DNA from: Bacteroidota bacterium
GTDB lineage: Bacteria > Bacteroidota > Bacteroidia > JACPRZ01
Assembly (NCBI GenBank): GCA_016193485.1
Contig: JACPRZ010000002.1
Coordinates: 1-37,575, forward strand
Reading direction: 5' to 3'
DNA: 37,575 nt
This document shows, in pieces, positions 1 to 6,710 of this stretch. Each line of letters begins with the position of its first letter. Within the stretch, counting starts at the first letter, position 1. The position numbers and the translations under genes are program-made. The notes under the pieces were generated by a model. That model was not told the origin of the DNA and made no database searches. It worked only from the letters and a program-made list of their open reading frames with translations.

Positions 1-813
1 ATGAACAAAGCAACCTCCTATGCTGCCCGGACCACCATTCAGATATTTGTACGTGCACCAGACAGCGAAATCAACATCCCAGTCATGCAGTTGCAACGGC
101 ACATTTCCGGCAGAATGGGCAAGGTCAAATCCCGCAATGCATCCTTTTTTATGTGCAGCCCCAGTAATGCGGGAGATATCATACGTCTGTCCCGTAAGGT
201 AATTAACTCCTCCGAAAAGAACGAGAGCAACTTCGTCTCCGTTTTTTTCTATTTCTCTCTCAATTTTCTCTGCGCTGACAATGTGCTCATTCCCGTCAGG
301 TTTTATTCCGATGAGATGTTTTTCAGGATCATACCCGTGCATTTTCAGATGTGATTTTACAGCATATAGGTCAGAGGGGAAAGGCGAATATTCCATCATG
401 ATTTTTGTGCGCTTCCCGCTGGGACGGTAAAACGATACGAGCATCAGATGAAGGTTCACGGTCAGGGAGTTCATCAGTGCAACTTCGGCCGGCTTCGCAC
501 CCACAACGCGCGCCATCAGGGGTGATAAAATATCATCGAAGGAATACCATGGTTTTGCCGCATGGAAATGGCCTTCCACTGCAAGATGAGACCAGTCGCG
601 CATCACCTCATCTACCTCTTTCATTGCACCTTTGGGTTGAAGTCCCAAAGAATTTCCGCAGAAATAAATATATTCTTTTCCACCTGCGGTTTTAGGGATA
701 AAAAAATGATCACGGTACTTTTTCAGCGGATCCTTTGCATCCATTCCGGAAGCAAATTCCTTACCTGTTGTAAATCCGGGGCCGGGAGCCATAATGTTTG
801 TTTTGATATACAT
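1..813 (-). CDS. kynU: Kynureninase, C-terminus cut by window edge
   Basis: PLP-dependent hydrolase that cleaves kynurenine or 3-hydroxykynurenine to anthranilate or 3-hydroxyanthranilate plus alanine; cytosolic. The reading frame opens at ATG 813-811 and stays open for 271 codons to the window edge without a stop, so the C-terminal part is outside. Visible family features are the N-terminal FCGNSLGLQP stretch (about residue 50), WSHLAVEGHF, the PLP-aspartate region GFDLAHSAGN and the PLP-lysine motif YKYLNGGPG near residue 258. A second in-frame ATG lies seven codons downstream, but the longer start fits the family. It is the last visible gene of the kynurenine operon, separated from the cyclase gene by about 140 bp containing an inverted-repeat element, so it could also have its own promoter. 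It supplies the 3-hydroxyanthranilate used by the dioxygenase at 2806-3324. Identification is secure. Confidence 0.95.
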   Translation of the reverse strand, partial: MYIKTNIMAPGPGFTTGKEFASGMDAKDPLKKYRDHFFIPKTAGGKEYIYFCGNSLGLQPKGAMKEVDEVMRDWSHLAVEGHFHAAKPWYSFDDILSPLMARVVGAKPAEVALMNSLTVNLHLMLVSFYRPSGKRTKIMMEYSPFPSDLYAVKSHLKMHGYDPEKHLIGIKPDGNEHIVSAEKIEREIEKNGDEVALVLFGGVNYLTGQTYDISRITGAAHKKGCIAGFDLAHSAGNVPLQLHDWDVDFAVWCTYKYLNGGPGSIGGCFVH

Positions 814-846
814 TTTTGTTACTACTCAGCATCCCAGTAATTTCAT

Positions 847-919
847 GCCACAAAATCACTAAAACACAAAATTTCACTAAATTTTTTTGTGTTTTTTGGT
901 GCTTTTGTGACTTTGTGGC
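847..919. repeat. Inverted-repeat intergenic element, copy A
   Basis: An AT-rich imperfect palindrome bounded by GCCAC and GTGGC, with internal CACTAAAACACAAA-like blocks matched by TTTGTGTTTTTTGGTGC and TTTTGTGACTTTGTGGC. It lies between the cyclase gene and kynU. Three other elements with the same layout occur at 11512-11705, 27651-27743 and 31758-31851. Transcribed, it would fold into a long hairpin and could attenuate kynU expression. That role is inferred. Confidence 0.7.
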
Positions 920-955
920 AGAAATTTTTATGTTTTCGGATACCCACCTGAATAG

Positions 956-1789
956 TTACACATTTTTACCCGTTAAACCTGTTTTTATTTTATAAAGCAC
1001 CGGCCGGCTGGGAGCCGATTCTGTTGCAAAGTGCGGAACCTGTAAATTCAGAAGGTAACAACCGTCCGGTACCCTTACTGGAATGTAAATCATTTCCGTA
1101 ATTGTTTTTTTTGGAATATTTTCTATTTTTCCGGATTCGTTATTCCGGGGTAAATCCCAGAAAATGCGATGGGCTGTAAGATTCCCCCCGTCCGAAGACC
1201 TGTCCACCGATGGCAGGTCAACAAGAAGGTGGCGGAAAGACAACCGGTTAACAAAATGAATCGCGTCAAGCGAAAAATAGGGGGGGGTACCTGACCATAT
1301 CCGGGTAAGTTTGAATCTGTTGTTCGGCAGGGTCCGTATGATCAGGGCGCCATGGAAATCAGGGGATGATCCCCTGAGCGCGCGGTTTAGTGCCGCACGG
1401 GTGATTATTTTATCGCCTTTCTGTTTTACCGGAAAACAGGTATCCTCCGCTTTCATTGCATCCCCGGGCGTGATGGTGATCAGCGTGGCCGGGATCAGGG
1501 TTTCAGTAAGGCATTGATTCAGGGTTATTTCCCTCCCGGTTATGTGTCCTGCACATTCCGTGTGGGTTCCATTACAATGCGGTATCAGTGATATCTGCGA
1601 TACATTGCAACTCCCTCCTGCTTTTTTACTTCCGGTAAAATTGCCTGAAGTAAAAGTTTTTGATGATGCGGGCGGAGCGTTGTAGAAATTTGGCTGTGGA
1701 CCGTTAAAAAAGAGGGGAATAGAAATATCAATAAAATCATCGGGATGAACAGAATATGCGCCCGATGGTAATTTCAGGATCAGATCCAT
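956..1789 (-). CDS. Cyclase-family protein, probable kynurenine formamidase
   Basis: 277 residues, member of the metal-dependent cyclase family (PF04199) that includes bacterial kynurenine formamidase KynB, which hydrolyses N-formylkynurenine to kynurenine. The metal-site signature is visible as HCNGTHTECAGH at residues 71-82: H71, H76, E78 and H82. It has one extra residue before GTH and Glu in place of the usual Asp compared with the classical HxGTHxDxPxH. The ATG lies one base after the ACMS decarboxylase stop, so the two are probably translationally coupled. Its place between the decarboxylase and kynureninase genes supports the formamidase role, but the altered motif leaves room for another amide or lactone substrate in the same pathway. 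It contains an eight-base C run (1280-1287 on the plus strand), a possible slippage point. Confidence 0.8.
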   Translation of the reverse strand: MDLILKLPSGAYSVHPDDFIDISIPLFFNGPQPNFYNAPPASSKTFTSGNFTGSKKAGGSCNVSQISLIPHCNGTHTECAGHITGREITLNQCLTETLIPATLITITPGDAMKAEDTCFPVKQKGDKIITRAALNRALRGSSPDFHGALIIRTLPNNRFKLTRIWSGTPPYFSLDAIHFVNRLSFRHLLVDLPSVDRSSDGGNLTAHRIFWDLPRNNESGKIENIPKKTITEMIYIPVRVPDGCYLLNLQVPHFATESAPSRPVLYKIKTGLTGKNV

Positions 1790-1790
1790 A

Positions 1791-2795
1791 TTAAACTTTC
1801 AGGTTAAGGCCAAGCCACCTGATTGCATTGCGGCTGAATATTTTTTCTTTTGTATTCGTTTTCAGGTCATCCATGGAATCAATCATAGTTCCAGGGTCGG
1901 ATTCACCGAGGGGAAAGGGATAATCGGATCCGAAAACAATCATATCTTCACCTATAAGGTCGATCAAAAATCGCAGGATGCGGGGATCGTGCGTCAGTGA
2001 ATCCACATAAAATTTACCGAGGTAATTTTTCGGGTTCACCGGGTTATCCGTTGCACAAAGATCGGGGCGCATGCGAAAGGCATGTTCGATCCTGCCGAAT
2101 GAGGGACCGAAACCGCCTCCGCCATGGGCAAAAGCGACCCTCAGCCGGGGGAGTCGTTCAAACACTCCACCGAAAATGAGCGAACAAAGCGCACGCGATG
2201 TCTCAGCCGGCATACCTACCAGCCAGGGCATAAAATATTTCGGCATACTGTCTTTGCCCATCATGTCCCACGGATGAACGAATATTGCAGCACCGAGTTC
2301 TTCAGCAGCCCTGAAAACCGGGAATAAATTTTCGTCATCAAGATTTTTTCCGTTCACGTTGGTGCCGATTTCAAATCCGGCAAGCCCCATTTCCTTCATT
2401 CCCCTTTCCATTTCCCTGATTGCTAATTCAGGCGCTTGCAAAGGTAATGTTCCGAGCCCTATAAACTTGTCCGGATATTTATGAACAATTCCTGCAATAT
2501 GATCATTCAGGAATGAGGATATTTCTGCAGCATGTTCAGGTTTTGCCCAGTAACAAAAAAGAACGGGTATTGGCGACAAAACCTGCATATCAACATTATG
2601 TTTTTCACATTCCGTCATACGTACTCCTGGATCCCAGCAGTTACATCCTATTTCGCGAAACAGTTTATCGCCAATCATCATTTTGCCGGAGTTGCCGGCA
2701 TAATGTTCAAGCCGTACGAAACCGGTGTATCCGAATTTCTTTGCAAAATCCGGAAATTCAGATGGGATAATATGGGTATGAATATCTATCTTCAA
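1791..2795 (-). CDS. 2-amino-3-carboxymuconate-6-semialdehyde decarboxylase (ACMSD)
   Basis: 334-residue amidohydrolase-superfamily decarboxylase that converts ACMS, the ring-cleavage product of 3-hydroxyanthranilate, to 2-aminomuconate semialdehyde. This diverts flux from spontaneous quinolinate formation. Zn-site features are MKIDIHTHIIP (His6, His8), the IFVHPWDMMG segment (metal His), AFAHGGGGF (second His) and VFGSDYPFPLGE (catalytic Asp) near the C-terminus. These, the length of about 335 residues and the LGTLPLQAPELAIREMER segment are typical of ACMSD/NbaD. It starts 10 bp after the dioxygenase gene and ends one base before the cyclase gene. Neighbours make ACMSD much more likely than a related gamma-resorcylate-type decarboxylase. 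Confidence 0.92.
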   Translation of the reverse strand: MKIDIHTHIIPSEFPDFAKKFGYTGFVRLEHYAGNSGKMMIGDKLFREIGCNCWDPGVRMTECEKHNVDMQVLSPIPVLFCYWAKPEHAAEISSFLNDHIAGIVHKYPDKFIGLGTLPLQAPELAIREMERGMKEMGLAGFEIGTNVNGKNLDDENLFPVFRAAEELGAAIFVHPWDMMGKDSMPKYFMPWLVGMPAETSRALCSLIFGGVFERLPRLRVAFAHGGGGFGPSFGRIEHAFRMRPDLCATDNPVNPKNYLGKFYVDSLTHDPRILRFLIDLIGEDMIVFGSDYPFPLGESDPGTMIDSMDDLKTNTKEKIFSRNAIRWLGLNLKV

Positions 2796-2805
2796 AATAT
2801 GCCGT

Positions 2806-3324
2806 TTAGGCCGGAGGAATCATCATAGTACCGCATATCTGACAGGTGCGATATTCCGATGAGGAATAAAATTCATTCATTATCGGGGGCAACTGACTCA
2901 CAATGTCGGTAAGATAGAAATATTTTTCATGCAGTTTGTGATTGCATTTTTCACAGAACCATAAACACCCGTCTCTCTCCCCGTGCTTTCGCTTAAGTTC
3001 CATAACAAGACCTACAGTACCGGCAGGTCTCTGAGGCGAGTGCGGGATTTTTGGCGGAAGCAGGAAAATTTCTCCTTCACGGATCGGGATGTTCACGGGC
3101 GTACCGCCATCCATGATACGGAGAATAATATCACCTTCTACCTGGTAAAAAAATTCCTCGGTTTCATTGTAATGGTAATCCTTTCGGGCATTAGGCCCGC
3201 CTACGACCATTACGATGAAATCGCTGGCATCGGTATAGACACACATGTTTCCCACCGGGGGCTTTAACAAATGGCGATGATCGTCAATCCATTTCCTGAA
3301 ATTGAGAGGGGATGTATTTGCCAT
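2806..3324 (-). CDS. 3-hydroxyanthranilate 3,4-dioxygenase
   Basis: 172-residue cupin extradiol dioxygenase (HAAO/NbaC) that opens 3-hydroxyanthranilate to ACMS using Fe(II) and O2. Iron ligands of the family fall at the expected positions: His51, Glu57 and His95, with substrate-binding Arg47 and Arg99. The C-terminus carries the rubredoxin-like second iron site of bacterial HAAO, with CxxC at 124-127 and CxxC at 161-164. Length matches bacterial enzymes. It is third in the operon, 24 bp after the RidA gene and 10 bp before ACMSD. An oxygen-dependent pathway implies at least microaerobic metabolism. Very secure. Confidence 0.96.
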   Translation of the reverse strand: MANTSPLNFRKWIDDHRHLLKPPVGNMCVYTDASDFIVMVVGGPNARKDYHYNETEEFFYQVEGDIILRIMDGGTPVNIPIREGEIFLLPPKIPHSPQRPAGTVGLVMELKRKHGERDGCLWFCEKCNHKLHEKYFYLTDIVSQLPPIMNEFYSSSEYRTCQICGTMMIPPA

Positions 3325-3348
3325 AGCAATGAGTTTAAGAGTTAATAA

Positions 3349-3783
3349 TTATTTTACTGTTGCAATTACTTTCAGTTCAATGGCAATGGGTGTTGGAAGG
3401 CAATTGACTTCCACAGTCGTTCTTGCGGGCCGGTTTGTTGTAAAATATTGGCTGTATAATTTATTGAATGTCTTAAAATCATCCTTCATATTAGTCAGAA
3501 AAACCGTTACATCAACAATATTCTCCCAGCGTGAACCGGCATCTTCCAGGATAAATTTCACGTTATTAAAAACAGCATGACACTGCTGTTCAAAATCATA
3601 GGATACCACGTTGCCATTTGCATTGGAGTTTACACCAGGAATTTTTTTTGAATTCCTTCGCCTTGGCCCGATACCAGATAAAAAGAGAAGGTTGCCTGCC
3701 CTTCGGGCATGAGGATAAGGCCCTACCGGTTCAGGCGCCCTCCTGGAAATAATGACTTCCGGTTTTGATTTTTTAATTCTCAT
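3349..3783 (-). CDS. RidA/YjgF-family deaminase, probable 2-aminomuconate deaminase
   Basis: 144-residue Rid-family protein. It has the typical fold signatures: RRAPEPVGPYPHARRAGNLL near residue 15, an NVKFILEDAG helix, then VDVTVFLTNM and the C-terminal RPARTTVEVNCLPTPIAIEL. In kynurenine meta-cleavage operons such a protein deaminates 2-aminomuconate to 4-oxalocrotonate. Alternatively it could act as a generic enamine/imine deaminase protecting against reactive intermediates. Its start codon overlaps the aldehyde dehydrogenase stop by one base (TAATG), strong evidence of coupling and of a dedicated role here. The specific substrate is inferred from context. Confidence 0.88.
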   Translation of the reverse strand: MRIKKSKPEVIISRRAPEPVGPYPHARRAGNLLFLSGIGPRRRNSKKIPGVNSNANGNVVSYDFEQQCHAVFNNVKFILEDAGSRWENIVDVTVFLTNMKDDFKTFNKLYSQYFTTNRPARTTVEVNCLPTPIAIELKVIATVK

Positions 3784-5231
3784 TATCCGTTATAATTCAC
3801 ACATACATTTTTCGGTTCGGTAAAGAAGCGCAACGCTTCCATTCCGCCTTCCCTGCCTAATCCTGAATTTTTCATTCCACCGAAGGGCGTACGTAAGTCA
3901 CGCAGCATCCAGGTGTTTATCCATATTATTCCTGCCTGGATTTTAGATGCAAGGATATGGGCCCGCGAAAGGTTCTGAGTCCATATCATTGCAGCAAGTC
4001 CGTAAGGTGTGCCATTCGCCATTTGAACGGCTTCTTCCTCACCGCTGAATGGGGATATAGTTACAACCGGTCCGAATATTTCCTCCTGGTTTGTCCTGCA
4101 ATTCCGGGACACTCCTTCAATGAGTGTGGGTTCAATAAACCAGCCGTTCCGGCAACGTCCCGACAGGATTTTCTGTTTTCCTCCACAAATTATTTTCCCT
4201 CCTTCTTTTTTCGCCAGGTCAATATAGGATAATATTTTTTCAAAATGCCGGTGTGAAACCACAGCACCGATTCGCGTTCTTTCCGATAACGGGTCCCCTG
4301 GCACAAGGGATTCAATCCTTGCAACAAAATCCTTTTTGAATTTATTATAAATCTTTTTTTCGACCAATATCCGTGATCCGCAAAGGCATATCTGTCCCTG
4401 GTTCTGAAATGAGGATTCAATGGTTTTTTCAAGCATCTCATCGTAAGAACAATCCGCAAAGATTATCACCGGGTTTTTTCCTCCCATTTCAAGCGATAAT
4501 TTTTTAAACAGCGGGGCTGCAGCAGCAGCAATCCGGGCTCCCGTTGCACTGCTTCCGGTGAAAGAAATTGCCTTTACCGAAGGATGGAGAACAATGGCAT
4601 TGCCTGTAGCGCCACCGGTGCCGTGAATAATATTAAGAACTCCTTCCGGTAAGCCCGAATTAATGCATACTCCGGATAGCATATAAGCAGTCATCGGAGT
4701 TATCTCCGATGGTTTTGCAATGATACAATTTCCGGTGGCAAGTGCGGGCGCGATTTTCCAGGTGAGAAGGTAAAGGGGCAGGTTCCATGGTGAAATACAT
4801 CCTGCGATACCAAGCGGATGGCGTAACGTGTAATTAATAGCCCGCCCGGCCATTTCGTGTGATTCAGAAGAAAAATGGAGCGAGGCAGCGGCAAAAAACC
4901 TGAAGTTTGCTGCAGCGCGGGGAACATCAACTCTTTTAGCAAGAGTAAGGGGTTTGCCTGTGTCAACTGATTCGGCTTTAGCAAAGGAATCAGAGTCCCT
5001 TTCAATATGGTCAGCAATGCGCATTAAAATTGAATGGCGCTTTTCAGGGGTTAACGATGACCATTCGGGAAATGCTCTTTCTCCGGCTTCAACTGCAAGT
5101 TGTACATCGCGGGAATCAGATGCCGGTAATTCGTTTTCCAATTCCCCGGTAGCGGGATTGACATGGGTAAGATAGTTTCCTGATGCAGGCGGAATTAATT
5201 TCCCGTTGATATAATTTTTGATTTTAAACAT
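3783..5231 (-). CDS. Aldehyde dehydrogenase, probable 2-aminomuconate semialdehyde dehydrogenase
   Basis: NAD(P)-dependent aldehyde dehydrogenase of about 482 residues. Counting from the chosen Met, the oxyanion Asn is in SPWNLP (about 150), general-base Glu248 is in SLEMGGKNP and nucleophile Cys282 is in NQGQICLCGSR. The reading frame extends upstream to 5285, but those codons cover a perfect hairpin. The ATG at 5231 opens the normal MFKIKNYINGK N-terminus and has a GGAAGGA ribosome-binding sequence just upstream, so it is preferred. As first gene of the kynurenine operon it should oxidise 2-aminomuconate semialdehyde to 2-aminomuconate. Assignment within the superfamily rests on neighbours; the ALDH call itself is certain. 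Confidence 0.92.
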   Translation of the reverse strand: MFKIKNYINGKLIPPASGNYLTHVNPATGELENELPASDSRDVQLAVEAGERAFPEWSSLTPEKRHSILMRIADHIERDSDSFAKAESVDTGKPLTLAKRVDVPRAAANFRFFAAASLHFSSESHEMAGRAINYTLRHPLGIAGCISPWNLPLYLLTWKIAPALATGNCIIAKPSEITPMTAYMLSGVCINSGLPEGVLNIIHGTGGATGNAIVLHPSVKAISFTGSSATGARIAAAAAPLFKKLSLEMGGKNPVIIFADCSYDEMLEKTIESSFQNQGQICLCGSRILVEKKIYNKFKKDFVARIESLVPGDPLSERTRIGAVVSHRHFEKILSYIDLAKKEGGKIICGGKQKILSGRCRNGWFIEPTLIEGVSRNCRTNQEEIFGPVVTISPFSGEEEAVQMANGTPYGLAAMIWTQNLSRAHILASKIQAGIIWINTWMLRDLRTPFGGMKNSGLGREGGMEALRFFTEPKNVCVNYNG

Positions 5232-5263
5232 CCATCCTTCCGGGTAAAAAGTGGTATTTGTCA

Positions 5264-5303
5264 GGGGCTGCAAAGCCCCGCACATAACGCTTTATGTGCG
5301 GGG
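5264..5303 (-). promoter_or_regulatory. Two overlapping hairpins in the leader of the kynurenine operon
   Basis: A perfect 12-bp stem with a 4-nt loop (CCCCGCACATAA at 5276-5287, TTATGTGCGGGG at 5292-5303) shares four bases with a second 6-bp stem (GGGGCT at 5264-5269, AGCCCC at 5274-5279). They cannot both form completely. They lie 33-72 bp upstream of the aldehyde dehydrogenase ATG. The geometry suits an attenuator or, at DNA level, an operator for a dimeric repressor. No run of T follows directly, so a plain terminator for the upstream gene is less convincing. The function is inferred. Confidence 0.5.
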
Positions 5304-5304
5304 G

Positions 5305-5312
5305 CAAAGATA
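5305..5312 (-). promoter_or_regulatory. Candidate -7 promoter element for the kynurenine operon
   Basis: On the minus strand this reads TATCTTTG, matching the Bacteroidota -7 consensus TAnnTTTG. A TTTG lies 15 nt upstream (5328-5331), somewhat closer than the usual -33 spacing. Transcription would begin around 5300, inside the hairpin described at 5264-5303. Confidence 0.4.
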
Positions 5313-5338
5313 ATAATCAAAACATGACAAATATCATA

Positions 5339-6268
5339 TTACTGCATCCTGATCCTCTTCAGCAGGTAGGGAAGCAAAATCTGCGTCAACCCTTTATTGA
5401 CATCTGCACGGATAAAATCAATATGATACTGGCCGCATTTAAGCAGCAGCGTTTTCTGGAGTTCCGAAACCGATTTGCGATAATCATCTCTTACTTCTGA
5501 CGGGGTGAGTTTTAATTCTTCGCCTGTTTCCATATCAATAAAGCGGTAGGGCCGGTTTTCAAAATCAAAATCAATTTCTTTTTTCCCGTCAAAAACGTGA
5601 AATAATATCACTTCATGTTTATTATGCCGGAGATGCTGAAGGGCGGCAAGAAGATTTTGGATGTCGGATGAATTTTCCATCATATCGCTGAACATTACAA
5701 CAAGGGACCGATGATGGATATTTTCGGCAATCCCGTGCAACGACTCTACTGCAAAGGTCTTCTTGCGGGATATTTTTGTTTCTGCAGCCGAAACAATTTT
5801 TTCCAACTCGTTAAAAAGGTATTTATGGTGGACGGTAGTTGATTTCGCCTGTGAATGGAGTTCTACCTTATCGGAGAACAGGGATAATCCGACCGCATCC
5901 CGCTGTTTTTTCAGAAGTTGGATTAAAGCAGCGGCAGCATAAACGGAAAATGTGATTTTAGAAAATCCATCCCGCGGGAGGTCCTTTACTTCCGGGTAAT
6001 ACATGGAGGATGAATTGTCAATAATGATCCTGCACCGCAGATTGGTTTCTTCTTCAAACCGCTTGGTGAAAAGTTTTTCGGTCCTGCCGAAAAGTTTCCA
6101 GTCGATATGCCTTGTTGATTCACCGCTGTTATAAATGCGGTGTTCGGCAAATTCCACCGAAAATCCATGAAAGGGACTTTTGTGAAGGCCTGTAATAAAA
6201 CCTTCAACCACCTGTCTTGCCAGAAGTTCCAGCGGAAGAAAAGGCCGGAGTTTTTGTTGATCAATCAA
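5339..6268 (-). CDS. DUF58 (vWA-like) domain protein
   Basis: 309 residues, the DUF58 family commonly found beside MoxR-type AAA ATPases. Family marks are RHIDWKLFGRTEKLFTKRFEEE at about 53-74 and the vWA-like metal-site IDNSSSM (Asp84, Ser86, Ser88). It has no obvious membrane segment and is probably cytosolic. The usual moxR partner and the aerotolerance (Bat) genes are not adjacent. Here it follows thioredoxin by 38 bp and is probably cotranscribed with it. Molecular role unknown; related proteins are thought to work in assembly or stress resistance with MoxR. Confidence 0.88.
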   Translation of the reverse strand: MIDQQKLRPFLPLELLARQVVEGFITGLHKSPFHGFSVEFAEHRIYNSGESTRHIDWKLFGRTEKLFTKRFEEETNLRCRIIIDNSSSMYYPEVKDLPRDGFSKITFSVYAAAALIQLLKKQRDAVGLSLFSDKVELHSQAKSTTVHHKYLFNELEKIVSAAETKISRKKTFAVESLHGIAENIHHRSLVVMFSDMMENSSDIQNLLAALQHLRHNKHEVILFHVFDGKKEIDFDFENRPYRFIDMETGEELKLTPSEVRDDYRKSVSELQKTLLLKCGQYHIDFIRADVNKGLTQILLPYLLKRIRMQ

Positions 6269-6306
6269 GTTTACGGATTGGGGTGCAAAAGTTATTCAGC
6301 CATGAT

Positions 6307-6624
6307 TCACAACTGGCCGGTAAGTTTCTGCACTAACAGTGTTTTGGGAACTGCACCTACCTGCTTATCAACTAATTTACCGTTTTTGAAAAAGAGGAGT
6401 GTCGGTATGCTGCGAATCTGGTACCGGGTAGCGACACCGGGGTTAAAATCAACATTTAGTTTTCCGACTACCGCTTTACCTTCAAATTCCTTTGAGATTT
6501 CCTCCACATAAGGGGCAATCATCCTGCAGGGACCGCACCACTCGGCCCAGAAATCAATCATTACGGGTTTGTCGGATTTCAGAACCGTTTCATCAAAGTT
6601 CTGATCAGTTATTTCTATTGCCAT
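6307..6624 (-). CDS. trxA: Thioredoxin
   Basis: 105-residue cytosolic dithiol oxidoreductase. The active site WCGPC is at residues 29-33, preceded by VMIDFWAE, and the cis-proline loop is IRSIPTLLFF. There is no signal peptide, and the length is that of a classical TrxA. It lies between dnaE and the DUF58 gene on the same strand, with an 86-bp gap upstream that holds a promoter-like motif. Confidence 0.96.
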   Translation of the reverse strand: MAIEITDQNFDETVLKSDKPVMIDFWAEWCGPCRMIAPYVEEISKEFEGKAVVGKLNVDFNPGVATRYQIRSIPTLLFFKNGKLVDKQVGAVPKTLLVQKLTGQL

Positions 6625-6681
6625 ACTAAGAATAGTTAAAATGAATTAAATGTGTTTATTGAATATCATCATTTCTATGAA

Positions 6682-6689
6682 CAAAGGTA
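6682..6689 (-). promoter_or_regulatory. Candidate -7 promoter element for trxA
   Basis: The minus strand reads TACCTTTG, fitting TAnnTTTG, 58 bp upstream of the trxA ATG and in the gap after the dnaE stop. No clear -33 TTTG was found at the usual spacing. Confidence 0.4.
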
Positions 6690-6710
6690 ATTAAGATTCA
6701 TTTATGCGGA

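Noticed and set aside
1..840. Plus-strand open frames of 60-117 codons at the left edge
   Set aside because: They lie antisense to a continuous kynureninase frame with all family motifs and show no protein-like features.
5232..5285. Upstream start for the aldehyde dehydrogenase giving 18 extra residues
   Set aside because: Those codons overlap the perfect hairpins and do not resemble an ALDH N-terminus; the ATG at 5231 has a good ribosome-binding sequence.
5264..5303. Simple intrinsic terminator for the DUF58 gene
   Set aside because: The stem is strong, but no T run follows it directly on the transcribed strand and a promoter motif lies just upstream.
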